Assembly (NCBI RefSeq): GCF_004363045.1
Contig: NZ_SNYJ01000002.1
Coordinates: forward strand, 62,001-126,000
Reading direction: 5' to 3'
Length of the DNA stretch: 64,000 nucleotides
From: Aureibacillus halotolerans
GTDB taxonomy: Bacteria; Bacillota; Bacilli; Bacillales; DSM-28697
Shown here: piece by piece, positions 16,824-26,405 of the stretch
Numbering within the stretch: position 1 is the stretch's first letter
Layout: each line of letters opens with the position of its first letter
Notes under the pieces: model-generated
Told to the model about the DNA's origin: nothing
What the model saw: the letters and a program-made list of their open reading frames with translations, nothing else
Databases searched by the model: none
Made by a program: the position numbers and the translations under genes

Positions 16824-17999
16824 ATGAACCAAAAGTCGAGGAAACCGCTGTATCTACAAATTCAACATTATTATAAAAACGAAATTGCATTAGAGAATGT
16901 GAAGGAACATGAAATGATTCCACCAGAAAGAGAAATAATGGAGCATTTTAATGTCAGTCGGATAACGGTTGCAAATGCATTGGCTGGTCTTGCGAAAGAT
17001 GGTTGGATTTATCGTGTGCCTGGAAAGGGGAGTTTTGTGCAAGAAGGGGCAAAGCAGCTTGCGGATTCGGATGATGTTGTTTCTCAGTCAGAACAAAAAC
17101 AAGCAACGGAGCCAATCCTTTTCTCAGAGCCATCGAAACCTCGCCAATTGGTAGGACTCGTTATCCCTACGATTAGAGATTACTTTGCCCTACGGCTCGT
17201 TAATGGCATCTCAGAGATGATTGAAGAAGGCGGGTTTAATCTTGTCATTATGATGACGAATAACTCAAAGGATAAAGAGCGAGAGGCGATACGGGAGTTC
17301 GTCCGTTTGCAGGTCGCAGGACTGCTTATTTTTCCGGTTGATGCAGAAACGTATAATGACGACATTTTAGAGTTGAAAATGCAATCATTCCCGTTTGTAC
17401 TGATTGATCGGTACTTGCCAGGTGTAGAAACAAACTACGTTGTTTCTGACAACATCTATGCTGCTCAAATCGCTGTATCGCATCTTTGGGATTTAAGGCA
17501 TCAACAGATTGCCATCTGCTCTGATTCGGCGTTGCCGACAATCTCCGTGGAGGAGAGAGTAAAAGGGTATATGGACGCACTCAAAGAGAAAGGCGCTTTA
17601 ATCAACCCAAGCTTTTTATTAACGGACTTAACTGTGGACTATGCCGCAGACATCAAAGCTTCACCACTGTATTCCATTATAGAACAACGCCAAGCGTCTG
17701 CTTATATCACGTTAAACGCTAGACTAGGCGTTCATATTGTTAGAGTGGCAAACGATCTTGGCTTAAGGGTGCCTGAGGATATATCTGTGTTGACCTTTGA
17801 TGATCCTTCGGCAGGGGGAAGTGAAAACAGCATGTACACTCACATTTCGCAATCAGAAAGGTTGATGGGGAAACAGGCTGCCCAGATCTTACTGGATATT
17901 ATGACGAAACCGCATAAAGCACACGCTGGCTATCAAATGAAGAGACTGCAACCTGAGCTAGTAGTCAGACAGAGTACTTCAGCATACAACTCATTCTAG
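16824..17999 (+). CDS. GntR/LacI-type transcriptional regulator (AraR-like layout)
   Basis: A 391-residue regulator with a GntR winged-helix N-domain (residues about 6-75: PLYLQIQHYYK, IPPEREIMEHFNVSRITVANA, GKGSFV) fused to a LacI-type periplasmic-binding-fold sensor domain (about 110-385: GLVIPTIRDYFALRLVNGI, DRYLPGVETNYVVSDN, LTFDDPS). This combination is known from AraR and similar sugar-responsive repressors. ATG at 16824 follows AAAGAGG. It lies just before, and in the same direction as, the GxGYxYP / glycosidase / ABC transporter genes, so it probably controls them in response to a sugar. The effector is unknown. Confidence 0.87.
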   Translation: MNQKSRKPLYLQIQHYYKNEIALENVKEHEMIPPEREIMEHFNVSRITVANALAGLAKDGWIYRVPGKGSFVQEGAKQLADSDDVVSQSEQKQATEPILFSEPSKPRQLVGLVIPTIRDYFALRLVNGISEMIEEGGFNLVIMMTNNSKDKEREAIREFVRLQVAGLLIFPVDAETYNDDILELKMQSFPFVLIDRYLPGVETNYVVSDNIYAAQIAVSHLWDLRHQQIAICSDSALPTISVEERVKGYMDALKEKGALINPSFLLTDLTVDYAADIKASPLYSIIEQRQASAYITLNARLGVHIVRVANDLGLRVPEDISVLTFDDPSAGGSENSMYTHISQSERLMGKQAAQILLDIMTKPHKAHAGYQMKRLQPELVVRQSTSAYNSF

Positions 18000-18052
18000 T
18001 ATTGTATGCATTAATTAAATTCAGATAGTTTTAATTATTTCTAATTGTGACA

Positions 18053-18080
18053 TTGACATAACTGAATTATTTGCTATGAT
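18053..18080 (+). promoter_or_regulatory. Promoter of the carbohydrate operon
   Basis: TTGACA (18053-18058) and TATGAT (18075-18080) with a 16-base spacer, giving a leader of about 190 bases before the GxGYxYP gene. The leader holds no other clear element. Confidence 0.7.
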
Positions 18081-18276
18081 TAGATATATCAAAACAAAGA
18101 ATTGCTGTTAAAAACACATACCATATTCTTCGGGGCATCCACGTACTGACACCGATAGGAATTATATATCCTGAAGGGCGTTGAGGAGGTGCAAATGTCG
18201 GTCTAAAAATGCTGTAAAGCTCAATGCTTATTTGCTTGCTTGAAAAAACCAATATCAGATTTACAAGGAGGAAACG

Positions 18277-20316
18277 ATGGGGCGAAAACTTTTAGTCTTG
18301 TTAACTACCATTGTGGTTGTACTCTCATGTAGTTCGTTGTCAGTTCAGGCAACGGCGAATGTAAAATGGCCAAAGCATCAAGCATTGCCGACATTGAAGG
18401 AAGGCAAGCATCTAGATGTGATTGATCTGACCGCGTCAACAGGGGACGAAAAGTTACTGTTTACCACTCTCCAAGGCAATGTAAATAGAGAAAAAACAAG
18501 AATTTATATCATTGAGGAAGAGTATGAGGAGGGCAAAACGACTTGGTTAGACGATCTTGGCACGCCATATACGATGATTGAAGACAAATGGACGCTCTTT
18601 AAAAAATACAAGGATGACATTGCAGGACTAATCATTTACGATCCAGCGGTTAGGGATTCAATAAATGTAGCTACAACACTTGCTGGTTTAGAGGATGCAG
18701 TTGTCGTTGATCCGGTCCTTGCAGAAAAATTAAGTGAAAGCCCTTACAATTTTAAGGTTATAAAGGATTTAAGAGGACAATTTGAGGATCGACTCGATGC
18801 CTATCAATGGCAATACGAACAGCTTTGGCCAAAGGCTTCTCAACGGATGCTTGTTGGCTTAAGTCCAACCTCAAGCATAGACGTTCCTGATGGCAATTGG
18901 GATGATTTCGAGATTATTCTACAAGAAGAGGACCCTGTCAGAGACAGCTCTAACCAAGATACATATGAGCTGGATGTGAGTCGTTTTGTAGGAGACGATG
19001 GGTTGTTCCTAAGATTTCAGGATGCGTTTCCTTCAGAAGGATGGGGACCTGCCGTTCATCAGGTTGAAGTAAAGGCAGACGGTGAAGTGATCGCTTCTTT
19101 CGTGCCTGGGACACCTGAAGAAGAGGCCTTCTTATACGACCGTAATCAATCAAATGCAGATGATCGTTTCGGAGGGCATCGTTGGGCGGACGCTGGCGCT
19201 TATTTCGTCTATCAATTTCCTGTTCCTCCAGATGCGGATGAAGTCATCGTATCTGCTGAAATGTGGAACCAATTTAAAGTCTCTGCTTCCAACAGCAAGC
19301 CAGTCTCCTCTGAAGGGCAAGAGCCTTACGGTTATTTACGTGATTATGCAGTGGCCAATCGAGCAATGGTGTTTTGGCTTGATTCCAACATAGAAGAGGA
19401 AAAAGCATTGTTCGAGGCTATCTTGTCTGATGTTCAACCAAACACTCCTTATTTAGGCTGGTTTGGCAATGATGTCGCAGGTGAGTTTAGTTCAACAGAG
19501 CTTGTCTCAAGGTATGGTGTGTATGTCGTACCAGCTGACTGGTTCTCCAATATGACCGTTTTCTCAGCTGCAAAAAGCAAAGTGAAAAAACAAAAGTCAC
19601 TTAAAGCGCCTGCGCTTGAAAACAAAATCTACTTAACATTTACGCTTGGTGAAGGAGATAATCTGCAATACAACCAACACCGATTGAGAGTGTTATGGGA
19701 TGATCCAAACCGAGGAAGTGTGCCAATCAATTGGTCGATTTCACCTTTGCTGGTTGATGCGGCCCCATCAATGCTGCGTTTTTATCAAGATACAGCAACG
19801 AAAAATGACCTTTTGATTGCCGGGCCATCTGGTGCAGGCTACATCTATCCCACGCCTTGGCCAGATGAAACATTTCCTACTTATGCGAAGCAAACAGCTA
19901 AGTATATGAAAAAAACAGGGTTGGATATCATCTATGCACTTAATCGTGTCAATGAGGAAAATGTGCCGCTTTCTGAAGCAGAAGCACAGGATTATATCGA
20001 TTATATTCAACCAAGGGGATTGTTCCTAAGCTGGGAAGGGCGTGCCGATACATCTGTATTGAATGAGAAACTTCCACAATCGATTTTGTATGGGGCTAGT
20101 AGTGTCGATCTTACGCAAGAAGCCATTGAAAAAGCAACGGCAGATTGGGATGAATCATCACCTCTTTTTATCTCAATGGGAATGTTGTCATGGTCCATTA
20201 CCCCATCAGACATACAAGAGATTGTGGACTCTTTAGGCGCAGAGTATGAGGTGGTTCGTGGCGACCAATATTTCGATTTGATCAGAGAACATGAAGGGTT
20301 GCCAAGATATAAGTAA
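18277..20316 (+). CDS. Secreted GxGYxYP-domain protein (putative glycoside hydrolase)
   Basis: A 679-residue exported protein. A signal peptide covers residues 1-27 (LLVLLTTIVVVLSCSSLSVQA). The defining motif GPSGAGYIYPTPWP (GxGYxYP) is near residue 513. Earlier segments fit the family's N-terminal region (VIDLTASTGDEKLL near 48; FTLGEGDNLQYNQHRL near 456). GxGYxYP proteins are proposed glycoside hydrolases with little experimental characterization that I know of. ATG at 18277 follows AAGGAGG by six bases. Its neighbours, a glycosidase-like protein and a sugar ABC transporter, support action on an extracellular glycan. The LGEGDN and WEGRAD acidic residues are candidates for catalysis, a guess. 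Confidence 0.83.
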   Translation: MGRKLLVLLTTIVVVLSCSSLSVQATANVKWPKHQALPTLKEGKHLDVIDLTASTGDEKLLFTTLQGNVNREKTRIYIIEEEYEEGKTTWLDDLGTPYTMIEDKWTLFKKYKDDIAGLIIYDPAVRDSINVATTLAGLEDAVVVDPVLAEKLSESPYNFKVIKDLRGQFEDRLDAYQWQYEQLWPKASQRMLVGLSPTSSIDVPDGNWDDFEIILQEEDPVRDSSNQDTYELDVSRFVGDDGLFLRFQDAFPSEGWGPAVHQVEVKADGEVIASFVPGTPEEEAFLYDRNQSNADDRFGGHRWADAGAYFVYQFPVPPDADEVIVSAEMWNQFKVSASNSKPVSSEGQEPYGYLRDYAVANRAMVFWLDSNIEEEKALFEAILSDVQPNTPYLGWFGNDVAGEFSSTELVSRYGVYVVPADWFSNMTVFSAAKSKVKKQKSLKAPALENKIYLTFTLGEGDNLQYNQHRLRVLWDDPNRGSVPINWSISPLLVDAAPSMLRFYQDTATKNDLLIAGPSGAGYIYPTPWPDETFPTYAKQTAKYMKKTGLDIIYALNRVNEENVPLSEAEAQDYIDYIQPRGLFLSWEGRADTSVLNEKLPQSILYGASSVDLTQEAIEKATADWDESSPLFISMGMLSWSITPSDIQEIVDSLGAEYEVVRGDQYFDLIREHEGLPRYK

Positions 20317-20343
20317 TGATGAATTGCAGGTGGTCTGTGTCGA

Positions 20344-22578
20344 ATGGATCACCTGTTTGTTTCAAAAACAAATTATTCAGCCGGAGGCGTTGAATCAATG
20401 GGAATGGAATCGAGGGAAAAGGAAAAAACAGGCTTCCAGGAATCTGCTCCCTTTCATGCAAGCTTTGACTTGCAAACCGATTTTGTGATGGTGTACGGCA
20501 TTGATGATTCGTTGCCCCAACGTATTCAACAATGGAAAGCAAAAGGATACATTGTGCATCTTATGACAGGTGTTGCCTGGGGAGAATACCAGCGATATTT
20601 AAATGGTGATATTGATGGAAGGACGCATTGGGATGAAGCTCAGACAAATAGGCATGGTGATCCTATTTCTCATGGCGTAGATGTCCCGTATATGGTCCCA
20701 ACGATTGCATTCTCCAATTTCCTTACAGAGAGAATTAAGGTAGCAATCGATGCAGGTGTAGAAGCGATCCACCTTGAAGAACCTGAGTTTTGGGTAGATG
20801 GAGGATACTCAGAGGCGTTTAAAAGAGAATGGCAAATCCACTATAAGGAGAAATGGCAGCCGCCTCACTCCTCAGTCGATGCTCAGTTTAAAGCTTCTCA
20901 ATTAAAGGCCTATTTGTATACAAGAACTCTTGATCGATTATGCGATGAATTGAAAGCGTATGCCTTGATAGAATATGATCGTTTTTTGCGCTTTTATGTA
21001 CCAACCCACAGCTTATTGAACTATACACAATGGAGAATTGTAAGCCCTGAATCCCGCCTTTTGGATGTCCCATCAGTCGATGGCTATATCGCTCAGGTTT
21101 GGACGGGAACAGCACGAACGCCAAATCTTTATGAGGGGCTGCGGAAAGAGCGCACCTTTGAAACGGCTTTTCTTGAGTATGGGGCAATGCAAGAACTCGT
21201 TCGTGGAACAGACCGTCAGCTGTGGTTTTTACATGATCCAATTGAAGACAATCCGCGTTATACGTGGTCAGATTACGAACAAAATTACAAAAAAACGGTT
21301 GTTGCTTCATTGCTACATCCTGCTGTTTCCTCTTATGAGGTGGCCCCTTGGCCGCGGAGAATTTTTCAAGGCACCTATCCGAAAGAAGCATTAGAAGGTA
21401 AGGAAAGTATTCCATCTGATTATGCCACAACGTTATTAATCGTGATGAATACCCTTAGAGACATGGATCAAGCTGACGTTACCATTCATGGGGGAATGGA
21501 TCAGATTGGCGTCATTGTTTCAGATTCCATGATGTATCAAAGGGGTGAAATTGTTGCTGATCATACGAAAGTGTCCTCTAAATATGACGGGACAGGTGGA
21601 AATTCGCTTGATCAACGTCAAACAGACCAGTTGAATTTCTCGGAATTTTATGGGCTTGCGCTTCCTTTCTTGAAACGAGGGATGTGGATTCGACCTGTGC
21701 AGTTGGACCAAGTGCGTCGTCACCCGCATTATTTTGAAGATTATCGACTGCTCATCTTAAGCTATGAATTTCAGAAACCACAAACGCCTGACATGCACGC
21801 TGCTTTGGCCCGCTGGGTTCAAGAGGGAGGCGTCCTCGTTTATGTCGGTGATGACAAGGACCCCTATCATCAGATTAGCGCTTGGTGGAATAATGGCAAG
21901 AAAACCCATGCGTCACCGCGAGAGCATTTGTTTGAAGCACTTGGGTTAGCTACAAACAGTGATGAAGAAGGTGTGTTTACTGTTGGACGGGGTGCTGTAG
22001 GGTATATAAAGCAATCACCTGTATCCTGTGCCACTAACCAAGTAGATGCAGAACGGTTACGGACTGTAGCCAAAGAAGGATTCACTCGGTGCAACAAGGC
22101 GTTGCCTTGGAAGGAACAGCACTATTTTATGCTGCAAAGAGGCCCTTACAAAGTTGTCTCCGTGCTTGAGGAATCGGTTTCGTCAGCACCAGTCTTGATT
22201 CATGGGACATACGTTGATTTATTTGATGCAGCCCTTCCCATTATAAACAATCCTGACTATGCCATTGGAGAGGTCGCTTTTCTTTATGATGTGTATCATC
22301 GCAAAAATGAAAACGACGTAGAACTCATCGCAGCTTCATCAAGAGTAGAGAAACTAGAAGTACATCCGAAGGGCTTTATTATGGATGTTCGCGGGCCAGA
22401 GGACATCAAAGCAGTGGCGCGACTGTATTGCCCAATTGAGCCTACGCACGCAGACGTTATCATAGATGAAAAAACGAGTCCAATACCTTTTGAATGGGAT
22501 CCAGCAACAAAAACGGTCCGACTGGCTTATGCACATCAGCCAAACGTGGAATTCACAAAAATAAGCGTTCGTTGGTAG
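20344..22578 (+). CDS. Cytoplasmic glycosidase-like protein, unassigned family
   Basis: A 744-residue protein without a signal peptide. Residues about 45-330 look like a TIM-barrel sugar hydrolase: GVEAIHLEEPEFWVDGGY offers paired acids at a strand end, and LWFLHDPIEDNPRYTW lies later. Residues about 400-560 resemble a glutamine-amidotransferase-like/trimerisation domain (RLLILSYEFQKP, EGGVLVYVGDD), as in GH42-type enzymes. A beta-rich C-terminus follows. I cannot name the family. The first ATG (20344) has AGGTGG about ten bases before it; ATG at 20398 has the stronger GGAGG ten bases before it and may be the true start. It probably splits oligosaccharides imported by the adjacent transporter. 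Confidence 0.7.
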   Translation: MDHLFVSKTNYSAGGVESMGMESREKEKTGFQESAPFHASFDLQTDFVMVYGIDDSLPQRIQQWKAKGYIVHLMTGVAWGEYQRYLNGDIDGRTHWDEAQTNRHGDPISHGVDVPYMVPTIAFSNFLTERIKVAIDAGVEAIHLEEPEFWVDGGYSEAFKREWQIHYKEKWQPPHSSVDAQFKASQLKAYLYTRTLDRLCDELKAYALIEYDRFLRFYVPTHSLLNYTQWRIVSPESRLLDVPSVDGYIAQVWTGTARTPNLYEGLRKERTFETAFLEYGAMQELVRGTDRQLWFLHDPIEDNPRYTWSDYEQNYKKTVVASLLHPAVSSYEVAPWPRRIFQGTYPKEALEGKESIPSDYATTLLIVMNTLRDMDQADVTIHGGMDQIGVIVSDSMMYQRGEIVADHTKVSSKYDGTGGNSLDQRQTDQLNFSEFYGLALPFLKRGMWIRPVQLDQVRRHPHYFEDYRLLILSYEFQKPQTPDMHAALARWVQEGGVLVYVGDDKDPYHQISAWWNNGKKTHASPREHLFEALGLATNSDEEGVFTVGRGAVGYIKQSPVSCATNQVDAERLRTVAKEGFTRCNKALPWKEQHYFMLQRGPYKVVSVLEESVSSAPVLIHGTYVDLFDAALPIINNPDYAIGEVAFLYDVYHRKNENDVELIAASSRVEKLEVHPKGFIMDVRGPEDIKAVARLYCPIEPTHADVIIDEKTSPIPFEWDPATKTVRLAYAHQPNVEFTKISVRW

Positions 22579-22611
22579 TTTTTGTTTGAATATTGTGAAA
22601 GGAGTCGATTT

Positions 22612-23577
22612 ATGAGAAATAATGCGAAAGCGACAACAACACCGCAGCCTCTTCCACACGTGTTAGTGAAGAAGAAATCGCTAAGAAAACGAATCTGGCA
22701 ACATAGGGTGTTTTATCTTTTTCTTCTTCCGGGCGTTTTATGGTTTTTGATTTTTTCTTATGTCCCAATGTATGGCATTACGATCGCATTCAAAGAGTTC
22801 AATTTTGCGGATGGAATTATGGGAAGTCCTTGGGTAGGGCTAAAATACTTTGAGCAATTTTTTACGTACTATCAATCTGGTCAAATCATCCGCAATACGC
22901 TGATTATAAGTGCAATGAAGCTATTCATAGGATTCCCCATGCCAATTATTCTCGCCCTTCTATTAAATGAAGTGCGATTCACAGGTTTTAAACGAACGAT
23001 CCAAACGATTTCTTATTTGCCTCATTTCATTTCCTGGGTTGTTGTCGTAACGTTGATGCAAAGACTTCTAACGCCTTATGGAGGTCCTGTCAATGAAGTG
23101 ATTGCAACACTAGGCTTTGAGAAAATTACTTTTTTGGGCAATATTGATTACTTCTATCAAATGATTATTATGTCAGACATTTGGAAAGGGATTGGCTGGG
23201 GAGCCATCATTTATCTCGCAGCGATTGCCGGGGTGGATCAGCAGCAATATGAAGCAGCGAAAATAGATGGAGCAGGTCGGTTTAGACAAATATGGCATGT
23301 GACGTTGCCTTCCATTCGTGGTGTCATGGTCATCATGTTTATCCTCGCATGTGGAAACATCATGTCCGTTGGGTATGAGCAGCTATTGCTGTTAAACACG
23401 CCAGCCACAGCTTCCATTGGGACGGTATTAGACGTATATACCATCAAGGCGGGATTAGAAGAAGGGCGTTTTAGTTATGCAACAGCTGTCGGTCTTTTTC
23501 AGGCAACCATTGGTCTTATCCTGATCGTGACAGCAAACCAGATTAGTAGGAAAGTAAATGATACTTCCTTATGGTAG
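22612..23577 (+). CDS. Sugar ABC transporter permease, LplB-like
   Basis: A 321-residue inner-membrane permease with six predicted helices. The family opening FYLFLLPGVLWFLIFSYVPM and the cytoplasmic EAA loop YEAAKIDGAGRFRQIWHVTLP are clear. It belongs to the LplB/YteP group that pairs with a YtcP-like permease and imports oligosaccharides using a shared ATPase (MsmX type), none of which is encoded here. ATG at 22612 follows GAAAGGAG; the apparent 30-base upstream extension lacks a ribosome site. It lies between the glycosidase-like gene and the second permease. Confidence 0.9.
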   Translation: MRNNAKATTTPQPLPHVLVKKKSLRKRIWQHRVFYLFLLPGVLWFLIFSYVPMYGITIAFKEFNFADGIMGSPWVGLKYFEQFFTYYQSGQIIRNTLIISAMKLFIGFPMPIILALLLNEVRFTGFKRTIQTISYLPHFISWVVVVTLMQRLLTPYGGPVNEVIATLGFEKITFLGNIDYFYQMIIMSDIWKGIGWGAIIYLAAIAGVDQQQYEAAKIDGAGRFRQIWHVTLPSIRGVMVIMFILACGNIMSVGYEQLLLLNTPATASIGTVLDVYTIKAGLEEGRFSYATAVGLFQATIGLILIVTANQISRKVNDTSLW

Positions 23578-23590
23578 GAGGGGAGAATGA

Positions 23591-24484
23591 ATGCGAAAAA
23601 AATGGTCCTTGTTCTCAGTGTTTAATTATCTTTTTTTAGCGCTATTCGCTTTTGGAACACTCTACCCTTTTGTTTATATTCTTGCCTATTCACTAAGTGA
23701 TGGAGTTGAAGCGACAAAGAGCACGATATACTTTTGGCCAAAAAGCTTTACGCTCGAAAACTATAGACAAATTTTTCAAGATGCAACCTTTCTAGCAGCC
23801 TATCAAATTACCATTCTCAGAACGATTATTGGGACTATACTGCATGTCTTTTTGTGCGCATTATTTGCTTACGCGTTAACGAAAAAAAGCTTGCCTGGAC
23901 GAACATTCTTTTCCATTTTCATTTTTGTGCCGATGCTTTTTAGCGGCGGCATGATTCCTACGTTTATTCTTTACCGACAGCTTGGTTTGATTGATTCTTT
24001 TTGGGTGTATGTTATACCGTTCCTTTATAATTTTTTTAATATTATTATAATGAGAACATTTTTTCAGCAACTCCCAGATTCATTGGAGGAATCAGCAAAG
24101 ATGGACGGATGTGGTGACTTTCGAATTTTCGTGAGAATTATCTTGCCGTTATCTGTTCCAGTGCTTGCAACGATTGGATTGTTTATTGGTGTGTTCCATT
24201 GGAATGACTGGTTTACAGGCACATACTTTGTGACAAATAAAGACCTATTGCCCGTTCAGACATTATTGAATGAATTACTCACGCAATCACAGGCGTTAGC
24301 AAATGCAGCGAGAAATGCTTCACAGACAGGCTCTTCAGCAGGTCTGCAAACAACAGCTGCTACAACACCAGAATCTTTGCGAATGGCGACCTTAATGGTA
24401 GCGACAGTTCCTATTCTTTGTGTGTATCCATTTCTACAAAAGTATTTTGTGAAAGGAGTGATGATTGGGTCGGTCAAAGGGTAA
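23591..24484 (+). CDS. Sugar ABC transporter permease, YtcP-like
   Basis: A 297-residue permease with six helices and the EAA loop LEESAKMDGCGDFRIFVRIILP. The C-terminus ends KYFVKGVMIGSVKG, the ending characteristic of the YtcP/LplC group. It forms the heterodimer with the preceding LplB-like permease. A lengthy polar loop (about residues 230-265, rich in Ala, Ser and Thr: NAARNASQTGSSAG) precedes the last helix. ATG at 23591 follows TAGGAGGGG and lies 13 bases after the previous stop, so translation is probably coupled. Confidence 0.9.
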   Translation: MRKKWSLFSVFNYLFLALFAFGTLYPFVYILAYSLSDGVEATKSTIYFWPKSFTLENYRQIFQDATFLAAYQITILRTIIGTILHVFLCALFAYALTKKSLPGRTFFSIFIFVPMLFSGGMIPTFILYRQLGLIDSFWVYVIPFLYNFFNIIIMRTFFQQLPDSLEESAKMDGCGDFRIFVRIILPLSVPVLATIGLFIGVFHWNDWFTGTYFVTNKDLLPVQTLLNELLTQSQALANAARNASQTGSSAGLQTTAATTPESLRMATLMVATVPILCVYPFLQKYFVKGVMIGSVKG

Positions 24485-24526
24485 TTGTGGTCAAATGAAA
24501 AATAATAAAAAAGGGGATGAGGTTTT

Positions 24527-26161
24527 ATGAAGAAATTGAACATGGTGTTCATTTCTTTCATCATTCTGCTTGCCGCCTGTCAGAATACTAGTGAGGATGC
24601 ATCGGTAGGTGAAAATAATGAAGATGGCACAATTACGCTCAATGTACTGAACAACTGGAATGGGGGAACAGGACCTGACGATATAGTCAACAACCCAGTG
24701 GCTCAAAAAATTGCAGAGGAGACTGGTGTAGTCTTTAATTATGAATATCTCGTGGGAAGCGAAGTAGAAAAAATTACGCAAATCTTCGCAACAGGCTCCT
24801 TGCCCGACATTTATACCGGACCTGCTTGGGGCAATGAGAGTGAAATTTTATTGGATGCGGCGAATCAGGGCGAGTTATATGATCTGACCGACTATATAGA
24901 GGAGTATCCTAATTTACAGGCATTGGTGGCAGAGGAAAATATGTCTCCTAGCCTTCGGGATTCTATTTTTGCCCGTCAAGAAGGGGGGCAGTACATGCTT
25001 CATACGAGGTACCCAGCTGAAAAAGAAGACATCGGTAATTGGCTGTATGGGCTGTATGTCAATAAAGAGATTGCAGCGAGCGTTGGAACTGACCCACAAT
25101 CCATTCACACACCAGAGCAGCTCTATGAGTTTTTGCAGTCCGTCAAAGAACAACAGCTTGAAATCAATGGAAACCCTATATTTCCCCTAGGGTCACTAAG
25201 CGGAGGATGGCCATTAGATATCATGTCTGAAATGTTTGTCCCAGTCGCGGGTGCATCTAGTTGGATGATTGATGACGATGGAGAAGCGACGTTAAATTTT
25301 ATGACGGATGAGTATGAGGACTACATTCTGTATATGCGCCAATTGCTTGCAGAAGGGTTACTCGACCCCGAAGCGTACACGCAAACGGGTGCGATTGGCA
25401 ACGAAAAGCTTATTCAAGGACGTTATGCGACCGTACCAAACCAATTTAATGGCCTTTGGTCAGACCTTGTAAAGGGAGGAATTGAGGATAAGTTTGTCCC
25501 GCTTGGACCGCTAAATGATTTTAGTGGGGATCCATACCGAACTGAGGTTAATGTAACGGGTTCAAATCTAATTGCCGTTCCTAAGACAGCATCGAAAGAA
25601 AAACTCGACGCTGCCATGCGCGTCATCAATTACTTGTCATCAGACGAAGGTTACCTCTTGTCAAATTATGGCATAGAGGGAGTGCATTACGATATGCAGG
25701 ATGGAAAAGTGGTAGCGAAGGAAGAATGGGTAGAAAAACGAAAAGAGGATCCAGACGCCCTTAAAAATGAAGGGATCGGAGTCTACGAGAATCTATCTGG
25801 TCTTGACCGATCCGTTTCGTTAGCAGGTGGACCTTATGGTCATCAGTCTGACCCGAAATTTGAAGTAGAAAAAGAATTCGCGAGCATTATGACACCAGAA
25901 GGAATAACAGCCATAGAAGGCAAAGATCCAGGTATCGTAGTGAAGGAGCATCAGCACTTTGAACAGCTAGACCCTGTGTTCGCTACATTGGGAGATGTTG
26001 TCTTGCAAGCTATTCATGCCCCTTCTGAAGAAGACGCTAAGGCGATTATCGAAACCTCTCGTGAAGCCTTGCGACAAGCCGGCATTGAAGACGTCGCTGC
26101 TGAAATCACAAATCAAGCAAAAGCAGGGACCACATTTATAAGGTACCGTACGTCTAACTAA
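24527..26161 (+). CDS. Extracellular solute-binding lipoprotein of sugar ABC transporter
   Basis: A 544-residue substrate-binding lipoprotein. The N-terminal signal has lipobox LLAAC with Cys18. The rest is a two-lobed family-1-type binding protein of the LipO/LplA/YtcQ group (SEVEKITQIFATGSLPDIYT near 75; YLSSDEGYLLSNYGIEG near 370; SREALRQAGIE near 515). It captures an oligosaccharide outside the membrane for the two permeases upstream. RBS AAAGGGGATGAGG. It is the last gene of the operon, followed by a strong terminator. The ligand is not predictable. Confidence 0.9.
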   Translation: MKKLNMVFISFIILLAACQNTSEDASVGENNEDGTITLNVLNNWNGGTGPDDIVNNPVAQKIAEETGVVFNYEYLVGSEVEKITQIFATGSLPDIYTGPAWGNESEILLDAANQGELYDLTDYIEEYPNLQALVAEENMSPSLRDSIFARQEGGQYMLHTRYPAEKEDIGNWLYGLYVNKEIAASVGTDPQSIHTPEQLYEFLQSVKEQQLEINGNPIFPLGSLSGGWPLDIMSEMFVPVAGASSWMIDDDGEATLNFMTDEYEDYILYMRQLLAEGLLDPEAYTQTGAIGNEKLIQGRYATVPNQFNGLWSDLVKGGIEDKFVPLGPLNDFSGDPYRTEVNVTGSNLIAVPKTASKEKLDAAMRVINYLSSDEGYLLSNYGIEGVHYDMQDGKVVAKEEWVEKRKEDPDALKNEGIGVYENLSGLDRSVSLAGGPYGHQSDPKFEVEKEFASIMTPEGITAIEGKDPGIVVKEHQHFEQLDPVFATLGDVVLQAIHAPSEEDAKAIIETSREALRQAGIEDVAAEITNQAKAGTTFIRYRTSN

Positions 26162-26192
26162 ATCATATGTGCTGCTATTAAATGCTTCATAA

Positions 26193-26222
26193 GACCCTTG
26201 CTCACCATGAGCAAGGGCTTTT
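26193..26222 (+). terminator. Terminator of the carbohydrate operon
   Basis: Perfect stem CCCTTGCTC/GAGCAAGGG with loop ACCAT, then CTTTTC. The T tract is short. Confidence 0.8.
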
Positions 26223-26286
26223 CACGTTTCCAGGTGAAAAATAACCAAAACATTTCAGCGAATCTTAAATTCTCTCTATCTTTCAG

Positions 26287-26315
26287 CTTTCACTCACGCT
26301 AGTATATAGTATAAT
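26287..26315 (+). promoter_or_regulatory. Possible promoter of the ABC_sub_bind operon
   Basis: Consensus TATAAT at 26310-26315 with a weak CTTTCA 17 bases upstream. The leader of about 85 bases shows no T-box or other riboswitch that I can recognise. Confidence 0.45.
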
Positions 26316-26405
26316 GACTCTGTGCGTTTTTTAGCTGCGTCATGCAAATTAATTTAATGCGTCAAAGCGAATACGTACTACTGTAAAAAATAGGGGGAAT
26401 CGACG

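Noticed and set aside
18170-18206. Small frame after GAGGAGGTGCAAATG in the leader of the GxGYxYP operon
   Set aside because: It ends after three codons; it could be a ribosome standby or leader site but there is nothing to support a peptide.
26316-26405. T-box riboswitch expected before a TrpX-like operon
   Set aside because: The leader is under 100 bases and contains no T-box core or specifier-stem elements that I can recognise.
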